From Spartinivicinus poritis (GTDB lineage Bacteria > Pseudomonadota > Gammaproteobacteria > Pseudomonadales > Zooshikellaceae), in contig NZ_JAPMOU010000003.1 of NCBI RefSeq assembly GCF_028858535.1, positions 186,001 to 250,000 of the forward strand: a DNA stretch of 64,000 bases, written 5' to 3'. Under the pieces are notes generated by a model that saw nothing but the letters and a program-made list of their open reading frames with translations, searched no databases and was not told the DNA's origin. A program made the position numbers and the translations under genes. Positions 38,640-50,814 of this stretch are shown one piece after another (positions within the stretch are counted from its first letter, which is position 1; each line of letters opens with the position of its first letter).

Positions 38640-38640
<1 letters not shown>
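38531..38640 (+). repeat. Hairpin split by repeat R1 (copy 5)
   Basis: ATGCAACCGATATT (38531-38544) and its exact inverse AATATCGGTTGCAT (38621-38634, followed by TTTTTAT) flank an R1 copy at 38558-38620, which begins TATACGCTTCGCGAATAATT. The outer arms look like a former terminator between the orphan gene and norB into whose loop the repeat was inserted. Confidence 0.7.
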
Positions 38641-40501
<1,861 letters not shown>

Positions 40502-40626
40502 GGTTTCTCCCCTTTTGTATTATAGAGATGCCCAAACTGTCCTTTAACAAATAGCAACACAGCTTGTGTGGACACCAAGTGTTTTATCAGGCATGGTTAG
40601 TGTAATAAGGTGTAAACGAGTATCTA

Positions 40627-40640
40627 TTGATAAAAATCAA
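40627..40640. promoter_or_regulatory. FNR/DNR box upstream of norCB
   Basis: TTGATAAAAATCAA is a full match to TTGAT-N4-ATCAA. It sits between norQ and norC and reads toward norC, giving norCB its own regulated promoter. Confidence 0.8.
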
Positions 40641-40733
40641 TGATTATCCAATTTGCTTTTTTAACCACTTTTTTTATGTGGGAATTTATGAGAGTATTTT
40701 CAACCTAAAGGTAACTCGCGAAAAAATAGCCAT

Positions 40734-41537
40734 TTATTCAAAGTAAATACTGACAACATCCATTAACGCTTCTACTATCGCAATATCATCGGTTAATGGC
40801 TCTGCCAAACAAGCGCGACAAGCATGATGAGCAGGCATACCACTATCAATCATCTTCGCTGCATATATCAATAATCGAGTTGAAACCACTTCATCTAAAT
40901 CATACTGCTCCAGTCGCCTTAAAGCAGTAGCCAGTTCCACTAAACGTCCTGCCAGCCCATCAGAAACATTAGCTTCATTAGTAACAATTTGTCGCTCAAT
41001 ACCTGCATTAGGGTAATCAAGACGGATTGATACAAAGCGCTGCTTAGTGCTCGGCTTCATCCCTTTTAATAAATTTTGATAACCAGGATTATAGGAAACA
41101 ATAAGCATAAACTCAGGTGCAGCCACCAATTGCTCGCCTAATCGTTCTAATGGTAATACTCGTCTATCATCTGCCAGCGGGTGTAGTACAACGGTAGTAT
41201 CCTTTCGTGCTTCCACCACCTCGTCCAAGTAACAAATTCCGCCCTGCCTTACTGCACAAGTTAACGGACCATCTTGCCACCATGTACCCTCAGGCCCAAT
41301 TAAGTGCCGACCAACTAAATCAGCTGCAGTCAGGTCATCATGACATGCCACTGTAAACAGTGAACGTTTCAAGCGTTCTGCCATATGTGCAACAAAGCGC
41401 GTTTTACCACATCCTGTTGGCCCTTTAATCAATACTGGCAATTGATGTCGAAAAGCATACTCAAATAATTCAACTTCATTCGCTTGGGGCTGATAGTAAG
41501 GTAACATGGACTTTTGAAGGTTGTTGGCTAATGTCAT
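40734..41537 (-). CDS. norQ: NO reductase maturation ATPase NorQ/NirQ
   Basis: 267 residues, a MoxR-class AAA+ protein. Walker A is GPTGCGKTRF (39-48) and Walker B GGICYLDEVVEARKDTT; the segment LIVSYNPGYQNLLKGMKPSTKQRF is characteristic of the NorQ/NirQ/CbbQ group. It acts with NorD to activate cNOR. It lies upstream of norCB on the same strand, and divergent from the cytochrome/nirS side across a shared FNR/DNR box. Confidence 0.95.
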   Translation of the reverse strand: MTLANNLQKSMLPYYQPQANEVELFEYAFRHQLPVLIKGPTGCGKTRFVAHMAERLKRSLFTVACHDDLTAADLVGRHLIGPEGTWWQDGPLTCAVRQGGICYLDEVVEARKDTTVVLHPLADDRRVLPLERLGEQLVAAPEFMLIVSYNPGYQNLLKGMKPSTKQRFVSIRLDYPNAGIERQIVTNEANVSDGLAGRLVELATALRRLEQYDLDEVVSTRLLIYAAKMIDSGMPAHHACRACLAEPLTDDIAIVEALMDVVSIYFE

Positions 41538-41643
41538 TTTTTCGCATTCTCTTATGCTAAAAAAGCAATGATATACTCAAAGCGTAGGGTATGGATCAGC
41601 CTATCATCATTCCTAACAGCAACAAGCATGACCTCAAACTATG

Positions 41644-41657
41644 TTGATATTGATCAA
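41644..41657. promoter_or_regulatory. FNR/DNR box between norQ and the cytochrome c/nir side
   Basis: TTGATATTGATCAA is a full match to TTGAT-N4-ATCAA. It lies 107 bp from the norQ start and 146 bp from the cytochrome c start on the other strand. One site may serve both directions. No other good box occurs between here and nirS. Confidence 0.8.
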
Positions 41658-41803
41658 TTTTTATTTTTTTTATCGCGCTATTATCAAATTATAAGAAAAG
41701 TGCTGTTATTTTATTAACATCTGAAGCGTAAGTGTCTGCCTCAGTGTAACAATCAATAACCGTAAATAAAAAAAATATGCTGTATCCTGATTGAGGATGT
41801 AAA

Positions 41804-42115
41804 ATGAAAATCCTACCTCTATTTTTAATCGGCTTTTCTTTACTATCAGCCACACTAACCACTACACAAGCCTCAGGAGACATTGAAGCAGGCAAGGCAA
41901 AAGCCTCTCTTTGCAATGGATGTCATGGTGTCAATGGAATCAGCCCTAATGACTTATGGCCAAACTTAGCTGGGCAAAAATCAGGCTATCTGATTAAACA
42001 GCTAAAAGCCTTTCGTGATAACCAACGTAATGATCCTATGATGGCAGGCATTACCAAGTCACTTAGTGATGATGATATTAACAATCTTGCTGCATACTAT
42101 ACTTCTTTAAAATGA
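41804..42115 (+). CDS. Periplasmic class I cytochrome c
   Basis: 103 residues. The signal peptide (about 1-23, ending TQAS) is followed by one c-type domain of about 80 residues with CNGCH (Cys37, Cys40, His41) and an axial methionine in NDPMMAGI. It resembles cytochrome c553/c4-half proteins more than NirM. It is a likely electron donor to NirS or NorC. It is the first gene in the nir direction, 223 bp before nirS. Confidence 0.88.
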   Translation: MKILPLFLIGFSLLSATLTTTQASGDIEAGKAKASLCNGCHGVNGISPNDLWPNLAGQKSGYLIKQLKAFRDNQRNDPMMAGITKSLSDDDINNLAAYYTSLK

Positions 42116-44039
<1,924 letters not shown>

Positions 44040-44116
44040 GAGATATTTTTACAACCAATTTGATAAGCATTTACGCTCGCCTCCTCATACTAACCTTCTG
44101 CCAAAGAGGCTGTCGT

Positions 44117-44313
44117 AAAAGGGTGTTGAAAATAAGTCTAGTGTCCGATATGGAATAACAGGATATTCTTCCGCCGCTTTTGAAGGGCCTTCCATAGCCC
44201 ATCAAGAGCTAAAGCGACATCCCTGTCGCAGCTACAGAACACCCTGTCACTCCATATTCGCTAAGTTTTGCGTCAGCTTCCTGTGGGGAGAAGGTTAGGA
44301 TGAGGGGGAAGTC
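44117..44313. repeat. Repeat family R2 in the nirS-nirC gap
   Basis: 44117-44219 matches the reverse complement of 14369-14470 with scattered differences. 44282-44313 matches the reverse complement of the CCCTCATCCTAACCTTCTCC text at 62638. The 297-bp gap between nirS and nirC is mostly this repeat; no gene is in it. Confidence 0.7.
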
Positions 44314-44336
44314 CTATAACAACCAGGTAAAAACCG

Positions 44337-44690
44337 ATGGTACGACGATTTTCTTCATCATTTACTTTATTTTTTTCATTAACGTTAATGACTAATAGCT
44401 CCCTTTTCGCTTATGGTGAAACAAACCATCGTACTCCAAGCATAAAAAAGCAACAAGAACTGCTTCATCTCTTAAAACAGGACTGTGGGTCTTGTCATGG
44501 CATGTTGTTAAAGGGAGGTTTGGGACCACCACTATTAGTGAAAGATCTTGAAAACAAGCCTATTGAACTAATTATTAACACCATTCTATATGGTCGCCCA
44601 GGCACGGCTATGCCACCTTGGCAAGGCCTACTCTCAACCCAGGATGCCACATGGTTAGCACAACAGCTAAAAACTGGAGTCATCGAATGA
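44337..44690 (+). CDS. nirC: Cytochrome c NirC
   Basis: 117 residues. The signal peptide (about 1-25, ending FAYG) is followed by a short single-heme cytochrome with CGSCH (Cys50, Cys53, His54) and a methionine in TAMPPWQG. NirC cytochromes can donate electrons to NirS and may help d1 maturation. The TGA stop overlaps the nirF ATG (ATGA). It is the first gene of the nirC-F-D-L-G-H-J-N string. Confidence 0.88.
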   Translation: MVRRFSSSFTLFFSLTLMTNSSLFAYGETNHRTPSIKKQQELLHLLKQDCGSCHGMLLKGGLGPPLLVKDLENKPIELIINTILYGRPGTAMPPWQGLLSTQDATWLAQQLKTGVIE

Positions 44691-45961
44691 GTCTTTCTAC
44701 AACAGTAAAACAGTCAGACTTAATTCCTAAGGGTTTTACAAAATACTTTAAGCACAGCATTTACTCTCCCCTATTACTTACCTTTTTCATTATTTCGCTA
44801 AGTGCTTGTCAGTTACAAAATCATCAACTAAGACCAACAGGTGATTTAGGGGTAATCATTGAACGAGCAACTGGCTCTGTCCAAGTTGTGAATACAACAC
44901 AACAAGAGCCCTTAGCAAAAGTCGACAAACTTGGTGACTTATCACACGCTTCTGTCGTATTTTCTCGTGATCAACGTTATGCCTATGTTTTTGCAAGAGA
45001 TGGCGGACTCACTAAGGTTGATCTACTCCAAGATAAAATTGATCACCGAATTATTCAGTCAGGAAATAGTATTGGTGGAGCCATTAGTCAAAATGGTAAA
45101 TGGATCGCCGTGTCTAACTACACCCCTGGAGGCATCAAAATATTTTCATCAGATACGTTAGAACTTGCCGCTGATATTACAGCCACACCATTGAATACAA
45201 GCACAGAAAAGAAAGCCATTTATAGTAAAGTGGTTGGACTGGTAGACGCACCTGGAAATCGTTTTGTTTTCAGTCTATTTGATACCAACGAAATTTGGGT
45301 GGCTGACTATATTAATCAAGACAATAACAAAAAATGGGAGATTCAAAAATTCACCAATATTGGTAAGCAGCCATACGATGCATTAATTACACCTAGTGGT
45401 CGCTACTATATTGCGGGATTATTTGGCGAGAGCGGTTTCGCTTTACTGGACTTATGGCACTTAGAAAAAGGGGTTCAACGGATTTTGCCAAATTATAATA
45501 ACAATAAACAAACTCTGCCAGTTTATAAAATGCCACACTTAGAGGGCTGGGCTGTAGCCGGGCGTTATGCTTTTGTACCAGCAGTCGGGCAACATAGCAT
45601 TTTAGTCATTGATACCGACAGTTGGCAACAGGTTGCTACCATTCCAGTACATGGTCAGCCTGTTTTTGCCGTTGCTAGGCCCGATGGACGCCAAGTATGG
45701 GTTAATTTTGCTTATCCTAATAACGATACCATACAAGTGATCAACACAGAAAACTACCATATTATACATCAATTTAAGCCAGGGCCCGCAGTCCTTCACA
45801 TGTCCTTTACACCCAAAGGGGAGCAGTTATGGCTTTCAGTAAGGGACAATAATGAAGTACAGGTTTATGACCCTGCTACTTTTAAAAAATCAACCACATT
45901 TCCTGCAAACAGTCCAAGTGGTATTTTCTTTACCAGTCGAGCGCATCAAATTGGTTTATGA
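44687..45961 (+). CDS. nirF: Heme d1 biosynthesis protein NirF (lipoprotein)
   Basis: 424 residues from ATG 44687, which overlaps the nirC stop; an upstream in-frame ATG at 44618 lies inside nirC and is rejected. The N-terminus has a hydrophobic stretch ending LSAC, a lipobox, so it is probably membrane-anchored. The rest is a NirS-like d1 beta-propeller without a cytochrome c domain. NirF is needed late in heme d1 synthesis and binds late d1 precursors. It ends 13 bp before the nirD ATG. Confidence 0.92.
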   Translation: MSLSTTVKQSDLIPKGFTKYFKHSIYSPLLLTFFIISLSACQLQNHQLRPTGDLGVIIERATGSVQVVNTTQQEPLAKVDKLGDLSHASVVFSRDQRYAYVFARDGGLTKVDLLQDKIDHRIIQSGNSIGGAISQNGKWIAVSNYTPGGIKIFSSDTLELAADITATPLNTSTEKKAIYSKVVGLVDAPGNRFVFSLFDTNEIWVADYINQDNNKKWEIQKFTNIGKQPYDALITPSGRYYIAGLFGESGFALLDLWHLEKGVQRILPNYNNNKQTLPVYKMPHLEGWAVAGRYAFVPAVGQHSILVIDTDSWQQVATIPVHGQPVFAVARPDGRQVWVNFAYPNNDTIQVINTENYHIIHQFKPGPAVLHMSFTPKGEQLWLSVRDNNEVQVYDPATFKKSTTFPANSPSGIFFTSRAHQIGL

Positions 45962-45974
45962 GTGGGAACTAATC

Positions 45975-46427
45975 ATGCAAGCACTAGAAAAACAATTAAT
46001 TAGTCAGTTCCAAAAATTAAGTGATATTAGCTTGACACCTTACCAAGCAATAGCAAACGAACTTAGTGTTACAGAATCTGATATTATTAACGCCCTCCAA
46101 CAGCTAACAGATAACAATATTCTCTCTCGATTTGGTCCTGTTTTTAACCACTGCGCTGCCGGTGCTAGTACTTTAGCTGCTTTAGCGGTGTCAACGGATG
46201 AACTAGATACTGTAGCTAAAAAAGTTAATCAATATCCAGAAGTCAATCATAACTATGCCAGGGAACACTATTATAACCTCTGGTTTGTACTGACAGCCCA
46301 TGATCAAGATCACTTAACCCAAGTAATCAATAAAATCACCAAAGATATTGGTCTTTCTCCTTTAATTTTACCCATGGAGGAAGCATTTTATATAGACTTA
46401 GCCTTTCCGATTAACTGGGATAGTTAA
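45975..46427 (+). CDS. nirD: Siroheme decarboxylase subunit NirD
   Basis: 150 residues from ATG 45975; the longer frame from 45852 overlaps nirF and lacks a ribosome site. It is an Lrp/AsnC-like protein: an N-terminal helix-turn-helix-type region (LTPYQAIANELSVTESDIINAL) and a C-terminal RAM-like half (NHNYAREHYYNLWFVLTA). NirD/L/G/H decarboxylate siroheme to didecarboxysiroheme in the cytosol. The R/H-rich segment binds the substrate in known relatives. Two bases separate it from nirL. Confidence 0.92.
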   Translation: MQALEKQLISQFQKLSDISLTPYQAIANELSVTESDIINALQQLTDNNILSRFGPVFNHCAAGASTLAALAVSTDELDTVAKKVNQYPEVNHNYAREHYYNLWFVLTAHDQDHLTQVINKITKDIGLSPLILPMEEAFYIDLAFPINWDS

Positions 46428-46429
46428 TC

Positions 46430-46939
46430 ATGATACCAGCTATAAATGATCAATTAACATTGAACCAACAAGAAAGACTAAAAGCATTTTTAGAACAAGG
46501 TCTACCATTAGAACATAGACCATTTAAAACATTGGCAAAACAGTTACAAACAACTGAACAGGCATTATTAGACGTTGTACAACAATGGCAGCAGCAAGGG
46601 CTTATCCGCCGATTTGGCTTAGTTATTCGTCATCACGCTTTAGGTTATCATGCCAATGCTATGGTGGTTTGGGATATTAATGATGAATATGTACAACAAG
46701 TTGGTGCTAAATTAGCCAATGAACCAGTTATTACTTTATGTTACCAACGTAAACGACAACGGCCGGAATGGCCCTATAATTTATTTTGTATGATTCATGG
46801 AAAGGAAAAACAACAGGTTTGTAATGAAATAAAACAAATTATTGCTCGGCATCAACTACAAAAAATACCTTATGAAATACTGTTTAGTAATAAAGTATAT
46901 AAACAAAGAGGTGGGCGTTACAGCCTTCGCAAATCATAA
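46430..46939 (+). CDS. nirL: Siroheme decarboxylase subunit NirL
   Basis: 169 residues. It has the same Lrp/AsnC-like layout as its neighbours, with the L/H-type motif QQGLIRRFGLVIRHHALGY and MVVWDI, and the C-terminal CYQRKRQRPEWPYNLFCMIHG. It acts with NirD in the siroheme decarboxylase. Its similarity to nirH (RRIAAVPNHYRLGYRYNG, RPRHLPEWPFNLF) shows the D-L and G-H pairs arose by duplication. Confidence 0.92.
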   Translation: MIPAINDQLTLNQQERLKAFLEQGLPLEHRPFKTLAKQLQTTEQALLDVVQQWQQQGLIRRFGLVIRHHALGYHANAMVVWDINDEYVQQVGAKLANEPVITLCYQRKRQRPEWPYNLFCMIHGKEKQQVCNEIKQIIARHQLQKIPYEILFSNKVYKQRGGRYSLRKS

Positions 46940-46950
46940 TATAGCCAATA

Positions 46951-47394
46951 ATGGATAATGTAGACCGACAACTGCTTAACCGCTTACAAACAGGTATCCC
47001 CATTTGTGAACATCCATTTCAAGTCATTGCTAATGAGCTTTCTTGCACTGAGCAGCAGGTGATTGATAAATTGCAAAAGATGCTTGATTCCGGCTTATTA
47101 ACACGATTTGGCCCATTATTTGATATTAATCAATTTGGTGGTGCTTTTACTCTGGCAGCCATGCAAGTACCCAATGAAGATTTTGATAGAGTCACGGATA
47201 TTGTTAACCACTTTCCTCAAGTTGCTCATAATTATCAACGTCAACACCAGCTGAATATGTGGTTTGTCATAGCCACAGAACAAACTGATGAAATAGTCGA
47301 TGTTATTACCCAAATAGAGTCTCTTACTGGCTTATGTGTTTATAATATGCCAAAACAGGAGGAGTTTTATGTCGGTTTATACCTCCCCGTTTAA
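46951..47394 (+). CDS. nirG: Siroheme decarboxylase subunit NirG
   Basis: 147 residues, closely similar in layout to NirD (LLTRFGPLFDINQFGGAFTLAAMQV and AHNYQRQHQLNMWFVIAT). It lies 11 bp after nirL. It is probably a subunit with NirH of the siroheme decarboxylase. The 3' end overlaps nirH by 26 bp. Confidence 0.92.
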   Translation: MDNVDRQLLNRLQTGIPICEHPFQVIANELSCTEQQVIDKLQKMLDSGLLTRFGPLFDINQFGGAFTLAAMQVPNEDFDRVTDIVNHFPQVAHNYQRQHQLNMWFVIATEQTDEIVDVITQIESLTGLCVYNMPKQEEFYVGLYLPV

Positions 47395-47899
47395 CCCCCA
47401 TTCCGGCCAACCACTTAGCAATTCACTGACGCCTATTGAACGAAAACTAGTGGTTCTGACACAATCAGGATTACCTATCATACCGAAACCTTTTGAGTGG
47501 TTAGCAGAGCAATTGCAAGTATCAGTAGCTGAGACATTAGTTATTATAAAACAGTTGCAGCAGCGAGGAGTTATTCGCCGTATTGCAGCCGTACCTAATC
47601 ACTATCGATTAGGCTATCGTTATAATGGTATGACAGTATGGGATATTATAGACTCTCAAGCTAAACCATTAGGTAAGCAAATTGCTCAATTACCTTTTGT
47701 TAGCCACTGTTATCTTCGTCCACGGCATTTACCAGAGTGGCCTTTTAATTTATTTGCTATGGTTCATGCTCGTAAACAAGCTACGCTAGAAAGTTATCGC
47801 AGTCAAATCCGTCATGTATTGGGCAATGCCTGTCAGTCAGATGATATACTGATCAGCAGTAAAATCTTAAAAAAAACAGGATTACGACTATTACCTTAA
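47369..47899 (+). CDS. nirH: Siroheme decarboxylase subunit NirH
   Basis: 176 residues from ATG 47369 (MSVYTSPFNPHSGQ). A GGAGG sequence 6 nt upstream decides this start over an in-frame ATG at 47336. The L/H-type motif (RGVIRRIAAVPNHYRLGYR) and the PEWPFNLFAMVHARK segment mark it as NirH. It overlaps nirG and is translationally coupled. Confidence 0.92.
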   Translation: MSVYTSPFNPHSGQPLSNSLTPIERKLVVLTQSGLPIIPKPFEWLAEQLQVSVAETLVIIKQLQQRGVIRRIAAVPNHYRLGYRYNGMTVWDIIDSQAKPLGKQIAQLPFVSHCYLRPRHLPEWPFNLFAMVHARKQATLESYRSQIRHVLGNACQSDDILISSKILKKTGLRLLP

Positions 47900-47937
47900 A
47901 TGACTCTTTACAACTATAAATTAAAAGTGCACCCACT

Positions 47938-49116
47938 ATGTTTCGTATCAGTCAATTTATGCGTTGCTTAACGCAGGAGTCACCTCCTCCTTTTCCATCA
48001 CCCCCTAAAGCACCTGTCATTATCTGGAATCTCACACGACGCTGTAATTTAACTTGTCGCCACTGTTACTCTACCTCTGCCAACACCCATTTTCACAGCG
48101 AACTAACCACTACAGAAGCAAAGCAAGTGATGGACGATTTACGTGCAGCTAATGTCTCTGTATTAATATTATCTGGCGGCGAACCACTATTAAGGTCTGA
48201 TATATACGAATTAACAGCTTACGCACGTACCTTAGGTTTTTTTATTGCTTTATCTACTAATGGTACACTAATCAATAAAAGCAATATTCAACAGGTTGCC
48301 AATGCTCAATTTAATTATGTTGGCATTAGTTTAGATGGTCTGGAAACAACCCATGATCTATTTCGACAACAAATAGGAAGTTACCAGGCTTCTCTCGCAG
48401 CGATTAACTACTGTAAGCAGGCTAATATTAAAGTCGGTATTCGCTTTACGTTAACTGAACAAAATGCCATTGAATTGCCTCAGCTGCTTGACTTAATGGA
48501 AGATTTAAATGTAGATAAATTTTACCTATCGCACCTAAACTACTCTGGCCGTGGCAAACGTAGTGTTAAATTAGACGCTTCAACACAAGTTACTCGTAAT
48601 GCCGTTAAGTTATTATTTGCACGAAGTTATCAACACCTTATTGAACAGCGTAATACTGACTTTGTAACCGGCAATAATGATGCAGATGGTCCTTTTTTAC
48701 TTCAATGGGCCAAGCAGCACTTAGCCACTCGGTCATTAAAAAATACTGAACGAAAGCAGAAACTTAAACTGTTAGAGCAGCATCTTAAACAATGGGGTGG
48801 TAATGCTACAGGCGTCCATATTGCCAATATTGATAATATGGGTAATGTCCATCCAGATAGCTACTGGTGGAGTTATAGTTTAGGAAATATTAAAGATAAA
48901 TCCTTTAAAAAAATTTGGTTTAATAATAATGATCAGTTGTTAGCTGGATTACGCGAGCAACCAAGGAAAATAACCGGGAGATGTTCCCATTGTCAACAGT
49001 TCTCAATTTGTGGGGGTAATACTCGCACCCGTGCCTATGCACTTACTGGTGATGTTTGGGGTGAAGATCCAGGTTGTTATTTAAATGATAATGAAATTGC
49101 AGTGGTACAAATATGA
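47938..49116 (+). CDS. nirJ: Radical SAM heme d1 biosynthesis protein NirJ
   Basis: 392 residues. The radical SAM cluster motif is Cys36-x3-Cys40-x2-Cys43 (TRRCNLTCRHCYS), the SAM-binding GGE motif is LSGGEPLLR, and a C-terminal SPASM-type cysteine set (GRCSHCQQFSICGGNTR...GCYL) binds a further cluster. NirJ removes the propionate side chains and creates the keto groups of heme d1 in the cytosol. It follows nirH by 38 bp. Confidence 0.95.
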   Translation: MFRISQFMRCLTQESPPPFPSPPKAPVIIWNLTRRCNLTCRHCYSTSANTHFHSELTTTEAKQVMDDLRAANVSVLILSGGEPLLRSDIYELTAYARTLGFFIALSTNGTLINKSNIQQVANAQFNYVGISLDGLETTHDLFRQQIGSYQASLAAINYCKQANIKVGIRFTLTEQNAIELPQLLDLMEDLNVDKFYLSHLNYSGRGKRSVKLDASTQVTRNAVKLLFARSYQHLIEQRNTDFVTGNNDADGPFLLQWAKQHLATRSLKNTERKQKLKLLEQHLKQWGGNATGVHIANIDNMGNVHPDSYWWSYSLGNIKDKSFKKIWFNNNDQLLAGLREQPRKITGRCSHCQQFSICGGNTRTRAYALTGDVWGEDPGCYLNDNEIAVVQI

Positions 49117-49134
49117 ATAAAGGAGTAGACATCA

Positions 49135-50703
49135 GTGAACAAAATAGTTGTTTTTGCCACTTATTTTTTGGTTACATTATCACAACTAAACAACCTAGGG
49201 TATGCTCAAACAAAACCAGTAACAGATGGAAGAGTACTTTATCAACAACACTGCCAAACTTGCCATGGTAAAAGCCGTTTAGGCGGCCATGGACCTGCCC
49301 TCTTACCTGGCAATCTATCTCGTCTAAAGCCTGCTGCAGCAGAAAACGTTATTAATGATGGCAGGCCCGCCACTCAAATGCCGGGCTTTTCCTCTGTTTT
49401 GAATCAACAACAGGTAACTGCTTTAGTTGATTTTATTTATCAGTCTCCAACTAAAGTGCCTCAATGGACACTAACAGAAATTAACAACTCTCATCGTATT
49501 CTTGTTTCAACGCACCAATTACCAAAACAGCCGACATATCAGGCAGATATGATGAACCTATTTGTGGTTGTGGAAAGTGGCGATCACCATGTCACCATTT
49601 TAGATGGTGATACGTTTAAACCAATACATCGATTCAAAAGTCATTATGCCTTACATGGCGGCCCTAAATTTTCTCCCAATGGACGATTTGTTTACTTTGC
49701 CTCACGGGATGGCTGGGTGAGTAAGTTTGATCTCTATAGTTTGCAAATAACTGCCGAGATTCGAGTCGGATTAAATACTCGCAATCTAGCAGCCAGTGCA
49801 GATGGTCATTATCTTATGGCAGCCAATTATTTACCGAATACTCTGGTATTACTCAACAGCCAGGATCTTTCTGTAGCAGATATTATTCCCGTATATGATA
49901 GCCATGGTAAATCATCAAGAGCCAGCGCTGTTTATACTGCCCCTCCTCGTAATAGCTTTATTGTTGCTCTCAAGGATGTTAAAGAAGTTTGGGAAATTCC
50001 ATATAATCAACAGGGCGCCAACCAACTTAGGCAGTTATCAGTACTACCAGAACAGTCTTTATTATTACCACCACCTCCTTTTACCATCAAACGAATTCCT
50101 GTGACAGACTATCTCGATGATTTTTTCTTTGATGCAAACTATCAACACTTGGTTGGTAGCAGTCGGGAAACCCATACTGGCAATGTCATTCAACTTGATC
50201 AAGGTAAAAAAATTGCATCTATCCCATTAGCCGGTCTTCCACATCTAGGCTCAGGTATTTATTGGGATATTAACAACCAATCAGTGATGGCCACGCCAAA
50301 TATTCAAAAAGGTATCATATCTATTATTGATATAAACACTTGGCAAGTGATTAAAGAAATCCCAACTGAAGGCCCTGGCTTTTTTATTCGCAGCCATAAG
50401 AACTCTCCTTATGCTTGGGCTGACGTATTTTTTGGGCCAAACAAAGAAAAAGTACATATTATTGATAAACAGCAATTGAAAATAATCAAAACGCTAGCCC
50501 CTATGCCAGGGAAAAATGCTGCTCACGTCGAGTTCAGTAAAGATGGCCGCTATGCACTGTTGAGTGTATGGGATATGGATGGCGCGCTTATTATTTACGA
50601 TGCTAAAACACTCAAGGAAGTTAAACGATTACCTATGAAAAAACCTTCAGGTAAATATAATGTATATAATAAAACACATTATGCTGAAGGAACAAGCCAT
50701 TAA
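49135..50703 (+). CDS. nirN: Dihydro-heme d1 dehydrogenase NirN
   Basis: 522 residues, starting at GTG (MNKIVVFATYF) with AGGAG 9 nt upstream. The signal peptide is about 1-24 (ending YAQ). The cytochrome c domain has CQTCH (Cys40, Cys43, His44), and a NirS-like d1 propeller follows. NirN makes the last double bond of heme d1 in the periplasm and hands d1 to NirS. It is shorter and more diverged than NirS but shares the propeller order. It ends the nir string; no nirE (SAM-uroporphyrinogen III methyltransferase) follows. Confidence 0.93.
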   Translation: MNKIVVFATYFLVTLSQLNNLGYAQTKPVTDGRVLYQQHCQTCHGKSRLGGHGPALLPGNLSRLKPAAAENVINDGRPATQMPGFSSVLNQQQVTALVDFIYQSPTKVPQWTLTEINNSHRILVSTHQLPKQPTYQADMMNLFVVVESGDHHVTILDGDTFKPIHRFKSHYALHGGPKFSPNGRFVYFASRDGWVSKFDLYSLQITAEIRVGLNTRNLAASADGHYLMAANYLPNTLVLLNSQDLSVADIIPVYDSHGKSSRASAVYTAPPRNSFIVALKDVKEVWEIPYNQQGANQLRQLSVLPEQSLLLPPPPFTIKRIPVTDYLDDFFFDANYQHLVGSSRETHTGNVIQLDQGKKIASIPLAGLPHLGSGIYWDINNQSVMATPNIQKGIISIIDINTWQVIKEIPTEGPGFFIRSHKNSPYAWADVFFGPNKEKVHIIDKQQLKIIKTLAPMPGKNAAHVEFSKDGRYALLSVWDMDGALIIYDAKTLKEVKRLPMKKPSGKYNVYNKTHYAEGTSH

Positions 50704-50745
50704 CCTGCCAACTAAATACTAAAAATACTTGCCTTTCCGTCAACT

Positions 50746-50771
50746 ATATTGATGCCTGTCGGCATCAATAT
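50746..50771. terminator. Hairpin between nirN and the sensor-domain gene
   Basis: A perfect 11-bp stem ATATTGATGCC/GGCATCAATAT with a 4-nt loop, midway between convergent genes. No T run follows on either strand, so termination is likely but not certain. Confidence 0.55.
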
Positions 50772-50814
50772 GAGGGTACTTCTAGTAACTGTTTATGGCT
50801 ATATAAAACCGCTT

